Positions 10,194 through 18,881 of a stretch of 64,000 nt of DNA are shown piece by piece. The stretch covers positions 62,001 through 126,000 of the forward strand of contig NZ_BMGP01000006.1 in assembly GCF_014640255.1 (NCBI RefSeq). The letters run 5' to 3'. A model generated the notes under the pieces. The model had not been told where the DNA came from. It made no database searches and was given only the letters and a program-made list of their open reading frames with translations. This DNA is from Subtercola lobariae. Lineage in GTDB: Bacteria; Actinomycetota; Actinomycetes; Actinomycetales; Microbacteriaceae. How positions within the stretch are numbered: the first letter of the stretch is position 1; each line of letters opens with the position of its first letter. The position numbers were made by a program, and so were the translations under genes.

Positions 10194-10844
10194 TCACCGG
10201 GTCTGGAGGGTGAACCCTCCCTCGGTTGGCGTCACCACGATGTCGGCCAGCGAGGCGACCACGATGTCGGCGTCGAGTTCGGCGGCCTGGTGCGTGCCCA
10301 CCACGGCGACCGTGAAGCATCCGGCGGCTCGCGCGGCGGCGAGGCCGGCGGGGGCGTCTTCGAACACCACGCAGTCGCGCGGGTCGACGCCGAGTCGGCG
10401 CGCACCCTCGAGAAACGGGTCGGGGTCGGGCTTGCCGCGCACGGTGTCGTCGACTGTCACGACGACGGAGGGCGCCGGAATGCCGGTGGCAGCGATGCGA
10501 ACCGCCGCGAGCGGCCGGGTGCACGAGGTCACGATCGCGCGCCTGGAATCGTCGAAGCTGCCGAGCAGCTCGGCTGCCCCGTCGAGCACCACGATGTCGT
10601 CGACGTCGGCGAGTTCGAGCTCGGCGACCCGGTTGAACGCGGCCTCGAAGCGGTCTTCGGGCACGAGCGCGGCGATGATGTCGCGAGCGGGCCGGCCGTG
10701 CATCCCTTCGCGAAAGTCGGGCGTCATGCCCCATTCTTCGCCCCAGCGAATCCACGAGCGGTTGACCGCGGGCGTCGAGTCAATGAGGGTGCCATCGAGG
10801 TCGAAAAGGGCGGCGGCGAGCGTTCGAGAGGGCGAGGAGGTCAC
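10194..10844 (-). CDS. HAD-superfamily phosphatase (beta-phosphoglucomutase / sugar phosphatase group)
   Basis: 216-residue cytoplasmic HAD hydrolase of the cap C1 type. Motif I is FDLDGTLIDS at residues 14-23 with both catalytic Asp residues, motif II is VTSC around residue 105, motif III is RGKPDPDPF, and motif IV is CVVFEDAPAGLAAARAAG. The cap GRPARDIIAAL and overall size fit the GpmB/YfdR-like sugar-phosphate phosphatases such as GppA/YfbT. The natural substrate cannot be told; hexitol- or glycerol-phosphate phosphatase activity is typical for relatives. It is convergent with idi with no intergenic bases. Confidence 0.85.
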   Translation of the reverse strand: MTSSPSRTLAAALFDLDGTLIDSTPAVNRSWIRWGEEWGMTPDFREGMHGRPARDIIAALVPEDRFEAAFNRVAELELADVDDIVVLDGAAELLGSFDDSRRAIVTSCTRPLAAVRIAATGIPAPSVVVTVDDTVRGKPDPDPFLEGARRLGVDPRDCVVFEDAPAGLAAARAAGCFTVAVVGTHQAAELDADIVVASLADIVVTPTEGGFTLQTR

Positions 10845-10862
10845 TCTTCGAGGCTATCGCGG

Positions 10863-11873
10863 CTAGTGCGGGTCAGTCACCGTCAGCTGAAAGCCGCCGT
10901 CGGCCTGCCAATTGGCATCGAAACGAGCTTGCACCACCATGTTCGAGCCCGAACGGGGGCTCAGGATGGTCGAGGTAGTCACACTCGCCTGCAATCCGTT
11001 CATCTCGGCGATCTCTGCGCTCTGGCAGGTTTCGCCGTAGTCGGTGGTTCCGCCGAACACCACGAGGCAGACTCGGCCGTCGGGGGTCAGCGCGGCGAAG
11101 GCGGAGCCGGGGGTGTACTGGCCGCGGCTGAGCAGCCGATACGACGATTCCACGGTGTCGCCGGGTATGACGGTGCCGGGATGATCGGCGGCGGCTTGCG
11201 CGTTCGAGAAGATCGTGGCGGGCGCGAACGCGGGCGCCAGCAGTTGCACGGAGGCGCTCGACGCCGTGCCCGGCACGATGAGGCCGGTCTGGCCGGAGGC
11301 TGCGGCGGCGCCGGCGGCCGAGGCCGCTGCCGCGGAAGAGGCGGCGGCAGCTGAGGCCGCGTCACCCGCGGCGCCCGCGCTGGCGGCTGAGGTCGAACCC
11401 GCGGCGCCCGAGCCGGGGTCTGAGGTTGAACCCGCGGCCCCCGAGCCCGTGCCCGGCGCCTCGCCGGAGCTTCCCGGCGCGGTATCAGGCGCCGAACCCT
11501 GAAGCGGCGAGCCGGCGACGGTCGAGGCGGCGGCGCCAGGCGATCCGGCTGCAGCGGCATCGCTCAACGCGGAAAGCCCCGAGCCGCCGAAGGTCGCCAT
11601 GCCCGCGATGGCGATGATGGCGATCACGGCCGCCGCGCCAGTGGAGATGGCGATTCGCGCCGTGACTCGGCGTCGGTGCTGGCGCCGCAGTGCATCCGCT
11701 GCCGCTAGAGCCACCGCATTCGACTCGGCGGCGCGACGCTCTTCGGCCCGTTGCGCCTCGGACGCTTCAGCGTTCGCGAGACTCGCAGCGGCGGCTTCGC
11801 GTTCGGCAGCGGAAGTGTCGCGGGCGTAGACGAGCCGCTTGAGTGCGGTGATGTCGTCGCCTGGGTCGGTCAT
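10863..11873 (-). CDS. Single-pass membrane protein with Ala/Gly/Ser-rich stalk, function unknown
   Basis: 336 residues. The N-terminal 67 residues are cytoplasmic and Ala/Glu/Arg-rich, likely helical (AEREAAAASLANAEASEAQRAEERR). One membrane helix follows at about 72-93 (RIAISTGAAAVIAIIAIAGM). Then comes a 110-residue low-complexity stalk with repeats of the GSTSDPGSGAAG and ASAAAASS kind. The C-terminal 140-residue outer domain contains two Cys residues (CLVVFGGTTDYGETCQ) that could form a disulfide. I do not recognise the outer domain. It is divergent from the NADH dehydrogenase gene. Real coding is indicated by codon usage and domain layout. Confidence 0.75.
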   Translation of the reverse strand: MTDPGDDITALKRLVYARDTSAAEREAAAASLANAEASEAQRAEERRAAESNAVALAAADALRRQHRRRVTARIAISTGAAAVIAIIAIAGMATFGGSGLSALSDAAAAGSPGAAASTVAGSPLQGSAPDTAPGSSGEAPGTGSGAAGSTSDPGSGAAGSTSAASAGAAGDAASAAAASSAAAASAAGAAAASGQTGLIVPGTASSASVQLLAPAFAPATIFSNAQAAADHPGTVIPGDTVESSYRLLSRGQYTPGSAFAALTPDGRVCLVVFGGTTDYGETCQSAEIAEMNGLQASVTTSTILSPRSGSNMVVQARFDANWQADGGFQLTVTDPH

Positions 11874-11979
11874 CCCTCCATCTTGCCTCGCTCGGCTGCA
11901 TCTGGGGCTGTGCCCACGACACTCGCAGCAGCAGACGGGGGGCTGGTCGCGGGCAGGCTACGCGCCTACGCTCGAAGGC

Positions 11980-13344
11980 ATGACTCCTCGCCAGCAGCGC
12001 GTTCTCATTCTCGGCGGCGGATACGCCGGCCTCTACACCGCCCTCGGCCTGCAACGGCATCGAGGCGAGACTCCGCTCGACATCGTGGTGGTCGACCGCA
12101 ATCCTTATATGACGTACCAGCCGCTGCTGCCCGAGGTGGCCGGCGGGCACGTGGCGGCGAGCGATGTTGCGGTGTCGCTGCGGCGAACGCTTCGGGGTTC
12201 GCGGATCATCCGCGGCTCGCTGGCTTCGCTCGACGTCGATGCCAAGACCGCGCGCGTGACTGCTGTCGATGGGTCTGAACTCGACCTCGACTACGACCAC
12301 GTGGTGTTCGCGCTCGGCGCCGTGACGCGCGTCTTCCCGACCCCAGGGCTGCACGACAACGCGGTGGGCTTCAAGACCATCGAAGAGGCCGTCTACACGC
12401 ACAACCGCGTGCTCGAACAGGTTGCTCTTGCTGCTGCACACACCGATGCGGATGCCCGGGCCAAGGCCCTCACGTTCATGGTGGTCGGCGGCGGATACAC
12501 CGGCGTCGAAGCCCTCAGCGAACTGAGCGACCTCAGCAAGATCGCGGTGCGCGCAAACCCCGCGCTCGACATCTCAGAGCTGCACTGGGTGCTGATCGAG
12601 GCGCTCGACCGCATCGCGCCGGAAGTCGGGCCCGAGCTCTCGAAGTGGAGCCTCGAGCAACTCCGCGAGCGCGGTATCGACGTGCGGCTGAAGACCACCA
12701 TCACCTCGGCGGTCGACGGAAACGTCGAGCTCAGCACGGGTGAGATCGTGCCGGCCGACACCATCATCTGGACAGCCGGCGTGCAACCGAACCCGGCGCT
12801 CGACCACACGAACGCCCCGCGCGGGCCGAAGGGGCACGTGGTGGCGAACACTCGCTTGCAGGTGGTACGAGATGACGGGTCGGTCGTCGAAGGGGCGTGG
12901 GCGGTGGGTGACAACGCTCAGATTCCCGATCTGACGGCCGCGAAGCAGCCGGCGTACTATCCGCCGAACGCGCAGAACGCGTTGCGTCAAGGAGTACTTC
13001 TGGCGCACAGCATTCTGGCGAGCATCCGGGGCGAAGAAGTGCACGAGTATCGGCACGCCTCGCTCGGAACGATTGCCGGGTTCGGGGTCGGCCACGGTGC
13101 CGCGCTGCTGAACCTCGGGCCCATTCGCGGCGTGAAACTGCGCAATCTGCCGGCGTGGCTGGCGCACCGGGCGTACCACGGGGCGGTGATTCCGACGGTT
13201 CGGCGCAAGATTCGCGTCATCGCGGGCTGGGCTGTCGAGGCCGCCACCGGGCGCGAAACGGTGTCGCTCGCGGTGACGCAGCATCCGCGGCACATCTTCG
13301 AGGAGTCGTTCGACGCGCTGCCCAAGAACGACAGCGCGGGTTGA
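11980..13344 (+). CDS. ndh: Type II NADH dehydrogenase (NDH-2)
   Basis: 454-residue, FAD-containing, single-subunit NADH:quinone oxidoreductase on the inner face of the membrane; it feeds electrons to menaquinone without pumping protons. Two Rossmann motifs are present: VLILGGGYAGLYTALGLQ near the start for FAD, and FMVVGGGYTGVEALSELSDL near residue 170 for NADH. Also seen are TYQPLLPEVAGG (the typical YQPLLYEVA segment), and WAVGDNAQIPD with NAQNALRQG near the C-terminus for FAD. I choose the ATG at 11980 because it directly precedes the FAD motif; the reading frame runs further upstream but without family resemblance. Confidence 0.93.
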   Translation: MTPRQQRVLILGGGYAGLYTALGLQRHRGETPLDIVVVDRNPYMTYQPLLPEVAGGHVAASDVAVSLRRTLRGSRIIRGSLASLDVDAKTARVTAVDGSELDLDYDHVVFALGAVTRVFPTPGLHDNAVGFKTIEEAVYTHNRVLEQVALAAAHTDADARAKALTFMVVGGGYTGVEALSELSDLSKIAVRANPALDISELHWVLIEALDRIAPEVGPELSKWSLEQLRERGIDVRLKTTITSAVDGNVELSTGEIVPADTIIWTAGVQPNPALDHTNAPRGPKGHVVANTRLQVVRDDGSVVEGAWAVGDNAQIPDLTAAKQPAYYPPNAQNALRQGVLLAHSILASIRGEEVHEYRHASLGTIAGFGVGHGAALLNLGPIRGVKLRNLPAWLAHRAYHGAVIPTVRRKIRVIAGWAVEAATGRETVSLAVTQHPRHIFEESFDALPKNDSAG

Positions 13345-13383
13345 GTGGGCCCAGCGGGTCGCCGCATCGGGGGCGAGGCGCGG

Positions 13384-13974
13384 TTAGGCGGGGTCGCCCG
13401 AGACGTCAGTGCGGTGAAAGTTGAGGTGCGAGCGTGAGGCGGTGGGCCCGCGCTGGCCCTGGTAACGCGAGCTGTACTGTGCTGAGCCGTACGGATGCTC
13501 GGCGGCAGACGAGAGTTGAAAGAAGCAGAGCTGGCCGATCTTCATTCCGGGCCAGAGTTTGATGGGCAGAGTGGCCACGTTCGACAGCTCGAGGGTGACG
13601 TGGCCCGAGAATCCGGGGTCGATGAACCCTGCGGTCGAGTGAGTCAACAGGCCGAGCCGGCCGAGCGAGCTCTTGCCCTCGAGGCGCGCGGCGATGTCGT
13701 CGGGCAGCGTGACCTGCTCGTAGGTCGAGCCGAGAACGAATTCGCCGGGGTGAAGGATGAACGGCTCGTCTGCCTTCGCCTCGATGAGGCGGGTCAGCTC
13801 GGGTTGGTCTTCGGCCGGATCGATGAACGGGTACTTGTGGTTGTCGAACAGCCGAAAGAAGCGGTCGAGCCGCACGTCGACGCTCGACGGCTGCACCATA
13901 GCGGGCTCATACGGCGCGAGCCCGACGCGCCCGCTGTCGAGTTCGGCCCTGATATCGCGGTCGCTGAGAAGCAC
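13384..13974 (-). CDS. dcd: dCTP deaminase (possibly bifunctional dCTP deaminase/dUTPase)
   Basis: 196 residues, starting [19 protein letters not shown], the standard start of the family. It converts dCTP to dUTP for thymidylate synthesis. Conserved stretches are [52 protein letters not shown] (catalytic Ser/Arg and the Glu of LELSN) and [34 protein letters not shown]. In Mycobacterium the homologue also hydrolyses dUTP to dUMP, and the HSTAGF segment is shared with such bifunctional enzymes, but this cannot be settled by eye. It is convergent with ndh. Confidence 0.95.
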   Translation of the reverse strand: MLLSDRDIRAELDSGRVGLAPYEPAMVQPSSVDVRLDRFFRLFDNHKYPFIDPAEDQPELTRLIEAKADEPFILHPGEFVLGSTYEQVTLPDDIAARLEGKSSLGRLGLLTHSTAGFIDPGFSGHVTLELSNVATLPIKLWPGMKIGQLCFFQLSSAAEHPYGSAQYSSRYQGQRGPTASRSHLNFHRTDVSGDPA

Positions 13975-14084
13975 GCCGCCAGCTTACCTTTCGGCGCGCC
14001 GCGTTCGTGGCGGCGGGGTCGACACGGGAGCGCCATGCGGGCGACCGCGGATGCAGCGGTGGGCGGCACGCCATACTGGGGGGC

Positions 14085-14756
14085 GTGAATCGACTCCCCC
14101 GCCTTGCCGCCGTGTTGACGGCCACCGCCCTGACCACCGTTGTGCTCGCCGGATGCTCGGGTGCAGCGACCCCGGCGCCCACCGTCACGGTGACGGTGAC
14201 ACCCGGGCCGACCACGACGCCGACGTCGACCACCACCGGAACCGCGACACCGGAGCCGGCGAGCGCGAAGAGCGTCACGCTCGATGCCGACGGCATCGTC
14301 GTCTCGGCGTCGGAGGGCACTATCAACGCGGGGTACTTCGACGGAGTAACTCCGGCGGTCAACGCCCTGACCGTGGCTTTCGGCAGCGTGCAGCCGACGT
14401 TCTTGCCTGCCGGAAAGTGCAACGCCGACCAGACCACGTACGACTGGGGCGCAGTGAAACTCACGTACCTGGGTTCTGATGCCTCGGCGGCCAGCACGTT
14501 CATCCTGTCGGCAAGCACCGCACCGACCACGGTCGACGTGAGCACCGCTCTCGGCGCGCGCGTGGGCGGAAGCTGGAAGTCGTACATCGCGAATCTGCCT
14601 TCGTCTGCGCTCACCCGCGATGACGGCACCTACCAAGACGCGCTCGAGTCGGCCACTCCGGGCGGCAGTTCTAGCACGGTGGGCACGGTGGTCACCGCGA
14701 CGAACGGCGCCATCACAGGCATCACCGTACCGATCGACTTCAACGCCGACTGCTGA
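14085..14756 (+). CDS. Putative lipoprotein, function unknown
   Basis: 223 residues from a GTG start at 14085. The N-terminus NRLPRLAAVLTATALTTVVLAGCSG is a lipoprotein signal peptide with lipobox LAGC (Cys at residue 23). A Pro/Thr/Val-rich linker follows (TVTVTVTPGPTTTPTSTTTG), then an outer domain of about 160 residues containing single Cys residues at FLPAGKCNAD and the very C-terminus (FNADC), which may pair. I do not recognise the domain. The start is chosen so the signal peptide is the right length; the upstream extension of the frame is not signal-like. Confidence 0.75.
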   Translation: MNRLPRLAAVLTATALTTVVLAGCSGAATPAPTVTVTVTPGPTTTPTSTTTGTATPEPASAKSVTLDADGIVVSASEGTINAGYFDGVTPAVNALTVAFGSVQPTFLPAGKCNADQTTYDWGAVKLTYLGSDASAASTFILSASTAPTTVDVSTALGARVGGSWKSYIANLPSSALTRDDGTYQDALESATPGGSSSTVGTVVTATNGAITGITVPIDFNADC

Positions 14757-14907
14757 CCCCGCGCGCAACCCGTCGGCCGCGACCGCGATGTCTCCGGGCG
14801 AGAGCGAGCGCCTAGGCGGTCGCTGTGGTCCGCAAGTGTCGCTCCGCGCGCCGGGCCGGCGGGTGGGCGGCGCGTGGGGCAGGCGGGTGGACGAGTAGTC
14901 CGACCTG

Positions 14908-16473
14908 TCAATACGACTGCGGCTGCGTGAAGAGGTTGTGCGGGTCGTACTGCTGCTTGAGTTGGGTCAGGCGCGGCAGGTTCGCGCCGAAGTAGGCGGT
15001 GTCGGCGTCGGGAACCGTGGCATCGCAGTAGTTCACGTAGGCCCAGTTCTGCCAGTGGTTCGTCATGGTCGTGCGAAAGGTACGCACGTACGCATCGAAG
15101 GGTGCGGGGTCTGCGCCCACCGCGAAAGTCGCCGTATATTGCACGGTCATCAGCGCCTTGCGGTGCACGAAGGCCGTTGCCGAAGGGTCGACGGTCGCCA
15201 CGACGCCCCCCAGAGCATCCATCGATATGCCGCCCTCGGTCATGCCCGAAACGTTCTGCGCCGCGTTGACCTGGGCGATGAGGTCGCTAATTCCCGACGA
15301 GTCGAGGGTGGTGTAACCGATGTTGGATGTTCCCGACGACGGTTCACGGGTGAGTGCGCCCCCGGGGCCGGTGTTGCACTGGGCGATGGGAGTGTTCTGG
15401 CAGCCCGCCTCGATCATCATCGCGTCGACGTAGGTGTGGTGGAACGACTGGTTCGTGGTGGGCGACGCACTCACTCCGTTCAGCAGGGGAGCGAGCTGGG
15501 CCGCGAGCGCTGATTGCTCACCGATCCAGGTGCCGGAGACCGAGACGCTCGGGTCGCCCTGATGCGTTTCGCCGCCGAGCAATTTCAGGGTCGACCAGAG
15601 ATCGTTGTCGGCCGACGGCGCCCAGGTCTGCCAGGCTGCGATCACGTCGGCCGCGGCCGACCACGGCCACTCGACGTACCAGGTGGTGACGGGCGGGGCC
15701 GCTTTGGTGGCGAACGTGAGACCGGTGACAATGCCGAGGGTGCCACCACCACCGCCCTGGCACGCCCAGAACAGGTCGGAGTCGGTGCTGGCGCTGGTCT
15801 CGTGCACCGTGCCATCGGCGGTCACGATCTCGACTCCGGTGAGCTGGTCGCAGGCGAGGCCGAAGGCGCGAACGAGCACGCCGACGCCGCCGCCCAGGGT
15901 GAGCCCGGTGACGCCGACCGTCGCGCAGGAGCCGCCCGCGACGGCCCGGCCCGCGGTGCCGACCGTGTTGTAGACCTGCGCGAGACTGGCGCCGGCGCCC
16001 ACCTGCACGGTGCTCTGATCAGAGCTGAGGGTGACATCGGTGAGGGTGGCGGTGCTGATGACGAATGACGCCGGTACTCCCGTGCCGGGCGCGCCACCCG
16101 CAGACCAGCCCTCGTAGTTGTGCCCCCCGGCGCGCAGGGCGAGGGGCAGCGCGTACTTCGCCGCGAAGGCGAGGCCGGCCGCGACATCGGCGGCTGAGGA
16201 TGCTTGCAGTATCGCAAGCGGCTGGGCGCCGTCGAAGCGCGGGTTCTCGGTGAGCTTCACGGTGGCGTAGCTCGCGTCACTCGGCAGAACGAGGGTGCCT
16301 TTCACCTGGGTGGCGAGGTCTGTCCAGACGGGAAGGCCCGCCGGTGTGGAGGTGGGCGTCGCGGTTGGCGAGACGGGGGTGGGCCCCGGGCCCGAGCAGG
16401 CCGCGAGCAACGTGGCCGCGGCGACCGAGGTGCCGGCCGTGAGCAAGAACTGCCGCCGTGAGAGTGGGCTCAT
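14908..16473 (-). CDS. Exported FAD-linked oxidase, berberine-bridge-enzyme-like
   Basis: 521 residues. The start MSPLSRRQFLLTAGTSVAAATLLAACSG is a twin-arginine signal (SRRQFL) that also carries a lipobox (LAAC), so the protein is probably exported folded with its FAD and lipid-anchored. The FAD-binding PCMH domain contains ALRAGGHNYEGWSAG, whose His is the usual covalent FAD attachment, and GGSCATVGVTGLTLGGGVGVL, whose Cys makes the second bond in bicovalent members. The C-terminal BBE segment YVNYCDATVPDADTAYFGANLPRLTQLKQQYDP is complete. Relatives oxidise sugars, alkaloids or polyketides; the substrate here is unknown. It is divergent from a TetR gene which may control it. Confidence 0.9.
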   Translation of the reverse strand: MSPLSRRQFLLTAGTSVAAATLLAACSGPGPTPVSPTATPTSTPAGLPVWTDLATQVKGTLVLPSDASYATVKLTENPRFDGAQPLAILQASSAADVAAGLAFAAKYALPLALRAGGHNYEGWSAGGAPGTGVPASFVISTATLTDVTLSSDQSTVQVGAGASLAQVYNTVGTAGRAVAGGSCATVGVTGLTLGGGVGVLVRAFGLACDQLTGVEIVTADGTVHETSASTDSDLFWACQGGGGGTLGIVTGLTFATKAAPPVTTWYVEWPWSAAADVIAAWQTWAPSADNDLWSTLKLLGGETHQGDPSVSVSGTWIGEQSALAAQLAPLLNGVSASPTTNQSFHHTYVDAMMIEAGCQNTPIAQCNTGPGGALTREPSSGTSNIGYTTLDSSGISDLIAQVNAAQNVSGMTEGGISMDALGGVVATVDPSATAFVHRKALMTVQYTATFAVGADPAPFDAYVRTFRTTMTNHWQNWAYVNYCDATVPDADTAYFGANLPRLTQLKQQYDPHNLFTQPQSY

Positions 16474-16577
16474 GGCAGAAGCCTAGGGCGTCAGCGGTGG
16501 GGCGCGCGGGCGACATGACGGGGCGGGGTCGCGACGGCAGCGGCGTCGAAGCGGCGTTGCGGCGACTCACGTGGGTC

Positions 16578-16618
16578 ATGTCAGCGCCCGACATCGCACC
16601 CGCCCCGTTCAGTAGAAT
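16578..16618 (+). promoter_or_regulatory. Leaderless-type promoter and candidate operator of the TetR gene
   Basis: TAGAAT at 16613-16618 lies exactly 6 bases before the TetR ATG, the spacing of leaderless actinobacterial mRNAs. An inverted repeat ATGTC-N7-GACAT (16578-16594) covers the expected -35 position and is a candidate autoregulatory operator, also well placed to affect the divergent oxidase gene. The repeat is short, so the operator part is tentative. Confidence 0.4.
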
Positions 16619-16624
16619 GGCCGC

Positions 16625-17194
16625 ATGGGCCGATGGAAACCGGATGCTCGGGGGCGCCTCATGCAGAGCGCACTGGAGCTCTTCACCGAGCGCGGATTCG
16701 AGCAGACCACCGCCCTCGAAGTCGCTCAGCGAGCCGGGGTGACCGAACGCACGTTCTTTCGGTACTTCAGCGACAAGCGTGAAGTGCTCTTCGAGGGGTC
16801 GGGTGAGCTGCTCTCTGGTGTGGTCGGCGCCATCACGGGGGCTCCGGTGAACATGGCTCCCATCGATATCGTGACGGCTGCCATGCAGGAGGCGGCCGAG
16901 CGCATGGAGCCGAACCGGCCCTACTCCATTCAGCGGGCCGCCGTCGTGGCGGCGAACGCGAGCTTGCACGAGCGCGAGCTGCTGAAGCTCGACGCCTTGA
17001 GTGCAGCGGCAGCGCACGCACTGCACGGTCGCGGAGTGCCCGAGCTGGCGGCGACAATGGCCGCCGAGTCGGGCGTGAGCGTCTTCAAGGTGGGCTTCGA
17101 CACGTGGGTGGGCGCCGGCCCCGAGGTGACCTTCGCCCAGTGCATCCACGCCTGCCTCGATGAGCTCAAAGGGCTCACTGCTGCAGCTCAGTAG
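16625..17194 (+). CDS. TetR-family transcriptional regulator
   Basis: 189 residues. The N-terminal helix-turn-helix reads LMQSALELFTERGFEQTTALEVAQRAGVTERTFFRYFSDKREVLF, the classic TetR pattern with its FRYFxxK ending, at residues 11-56. The C-terminal ligand domain is of the general type found with drug or solvent responses and cannot be assigned a ligand. It is divergent from the Tat-exported oxidase, which is the most likely target beside its own gene. The stop overlaps the convergent downstream gene by 7 bases. Confidence 0.93.
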   Translation: MGRWKPDARGRLMQSALELFTERGFEQTTALEVAQRAGVTERTFFRYFSDKREVLFEGSGELLSGVVGAITGAPVNMAPIDIVTAAMQEAAERMEPNRPYSIQRAAVVAANASLHERELLKLDALSAAAAHALHGRGVPELAATMAAESGVSVFKVGFDTWVGAGPEVTFAQCIHACLDELKGLTAAAQ

Positions 17195-17697
17195 CGTAAC
17201 GCGATAGCCTCGCTCACCCAGCGGTGGTAGAGCCCCCAGGGGTCGTCTACTCCGGCGCGAAGTGCCGAGACGTGCTGCTCGAGAGCCTCGTTCGCAGTGA
17301 ACCACTCGCTGCCGGCGATGCGGTGGCTCGCGAACTGCTTGTGCCTGCGACGCTCGAGGAGGCGGTCGCCGCGTTCGAAGGCGAGCAGCTCGTCGAAGTG
17401 CAGCTGAGCGAGCCGCCCACGCGGATTAGCTGAGGTGCCGATCTTGATGGTGTTCGCCGAGCGAACGTAATACACGACATCCACTCGCGGTGCGGTCAGT
17501 TCGCCGTCTGGCGCGTCACCGAGCTTCCATTCACAGACCGCGCAGAGCCAGCCCGAGGGGTAACGCACGCCGAGTCGCGAGCCGCAGGCCGGGCACGGGG
17601 TGGGCAGCACGTCGGTCACGCCGACGTCTCGCGCCACGAAATCGTAGGCGGCGAGCAGAGCGCGAGGGGGGCTTCGGGGTCGACGGGGTACGGGCAT
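17188..17697 (-). CDS. Zinc-ribbon plus GIY-YIG-like (T5orf172/MUG113-type) nuclease domain protein
   Basis: 169 residues. A zinc ribbon is seen at CPACGSRLGVRYPSGWLCAVCEW (CxxC-N-CxxC, about residues 34-56). The second half has VDVVYYVRSANTIKIGTSANPRGRLAQLHFDELLAF, which matches the start of the MUG113/T5orf172 branch of the GIY-YIG superfamily, with YYVR for the YxV strand, KIGxS and the catalytic Arg in NPRGRL. LLERRRHKQFASHRIAGSEWF supplies the conserved helix and the acidic residue. Family members are found in phage and mobile DNA and as stand-alone genes; a role in DNA cleavage or repair is inferred. It is convergent with the TetR gene and divergent from another small nuclease-like gene. 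Confidence 0.75.
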   Translation of the reverse strand: MPVPRRPRSPPRALLAAYDFVARDVGVTDVLPTPCPACGSRLGVRYPSGWLCAVCEWKLGDAPDGELTAPRVDVVYYVRSANTIKIGTSANPRGRLAQLHFDELLAFERGDRLLERRRHKQFASHRIAGSEWFTANEALEQHVSALRAGVDDPWGLYHRWVSEAIALRY

Positions 17698-17845
17698 CCA
17701 CTCTCGCCTGCATCGCTCAATCGAGTGCTCGCCGCACCGCTGACTGCACCGCCTTCAGGCGAGTGGATGCTGCACCGCTCCATGCCGCAAAGCTACGTCA
17801 CCCCGCTGACAGTGGCTGCCGCTAGCGTCTGCGTCGGGAGAACCG

Positions 17846-18673
17846 ATGGCAGAGAACATCAGCGCCTGGTGGGCGCGCAGGCAACGGTCGAAGGAGACTG
17901 AGGTGCCCTACCCGATCGGGCGCTACCGGGCTGACTGGCAACCGTATCCGGTGCTCATTCGGCAGTACCACCCCGACCTCAACAACGGCATCACGCTGAC
18001 TCAGATTCCGCCCGCGGCCGAGGTGTACCTCACGTGGTGCTGCGACTCGGGCCACACGTTCGTGGCTACGCCGACCGAACAACGCGAACGGCCTGGGCGC
18101 ACGAGGCGGCGTTCGTCGTGGTGCCCCGAGTGCTCTGCTGCGGCGGTGCCGAAGCGCGCCGCGACTCGGCAGCCACGGCGGCCCGGGCGCGCCCCAGCCG
18201 GCGCGGCGGGCGCGTCGGGCTCGGCGGGCTCAATTTCTGCGGGCGAAGCGTTTGTGAGCCCGCTGGCCCCGAAACCAGCGTCTGCGGCCGAAGCGAAGCT
18301 GCGGATGCTGCTTTCAGAACGACTCGACCTCGATCTGACGCCGAATGCTGTTCGCACGAGCAGGCCGTTCTTCGGTCGGCTCGAAGTGTGGCCCGACATC
18401 GTGATCGCCGACCTCCGCGTCGCCATCGAGTACGACACCATCGGGCGGCACGGGCTCGAGCATGTGGGCAAACGGGAGGTCGCCGACCGCCGCAAAGACC
18501 GGTTGTTGCGAGCTGCCGGCTGGGAAGTGGTGCGAGTTCGCTGCGCACAACTGCAGCCGCTCGGGCCCCACGACGTGCGTGCATCCGGGGTCACCTCGGC
18601 GTCGGTCGCGCGGCTGCTGGATGCTCTGCGCGACATTCGCGGAGATCTGATCGTGAACGCCTACCTGCGCTGA
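17846..18673 (+). CDS. Zinc-ribbon protein with C-terminal Vsr/DUF559-like endonuclease domain
   Basis: 275 residues. The N-terminal half has a zinc-ribbon arrangement, LTWCCDSGHTFVATPTEQRER and later SSWCPECSAA, like the treble-clef zinc ribbons that accompany very-short-patch-repair-like nucleases. An Ala/Pro/Gly linker of about 40 residues follows. The C-terminal domain reads FGRLEVWPDIVIADLRVAIEYDTIGRHG and then RRKDRLLRAAGWEVVRVRCAQL, the PD-(D/E)xK-like pattern of the DUF559/Vsr fold (Asp in PDIVI, Glu-Tyr-Asp as active site, basic RKD helix, then WEVVRVR strand). Start chosen at the ATG with GGGAGAA 5 bases upstream. DNA cleavage is likely; biological role is unknown. Confidence 0.75.
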   Translation: MAENISAWWARRQRSKETEVPYPIGRYRADWQPYPVLIRQYHPDLNNGITLTQIPPAAEVYLTWCCDSGHTFVATPTEQRERPGRTRRRSSWCPECSAAAVPKRAATRQPRRPGRAPAGAAGASGSAGSISAGEAFVSPLAPKPASAAEAKLRMLLSERLDLDLTPNAVRTSRPFFGRLEVWPDIVIADLRVAIEYDTIGRHGLEHVGKREVADRRKDRLLRAAGWEVVRVRCAQLQPLGPHDVRASGVTSASVARLLDALRDIRGDLIVNAYLR

Positions 18674-18747
18674 GGCTGACCCCGGGCATCCCGAAGCACG
18701 GTGAACCTGCGAGTGCGTCGGTGAACGCGCTGCTATTCTGGGAGCAC

Positions 18748-18818
18748 GCGAGTGTAGTTCAATGGCAGAACTTCAGCTTCCCAAGCTGATAGCGCGGGTT
18801 CGATTCCCGTCACTCGCT
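18748..18818 (+). tRNA. tRNA-Gly (anticodon CCC)
   Basis: A 71-base cloverleaf: acceptor arms GCGAGTG and CACTCGC pair fully, the D arm is GTTC-AATGGC-AGAAC, the anticodon stem TCAGC/GCTGA encloses loop TTCCCAA with anticodon CCC, and the T arm is GCGGG-TTCGATT-CCCGT. Discriminator base is T. No CCA is encoded. No integrated element is seen at its 3' end. Confidence 0.96.
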
Positions 18819-18881
18819 CTGAAGAAGTGATGCCCCGGCTGGCGCCGCAGAAGTATGCTGCTGAAGCAGGAGGTGCCGCAA

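Noticed and set aside
14757-14907. Region between the lipoprotein and the BBE-like oxidase
   Set aside because: No convincing frame, hairpin or repeat; I see nothing in it beyond convergent 3' ends.
18748-18818. tRNA-Gly as an integration site
   Set aside because: No duplicated 3' tRNA end and no integrase on either side.
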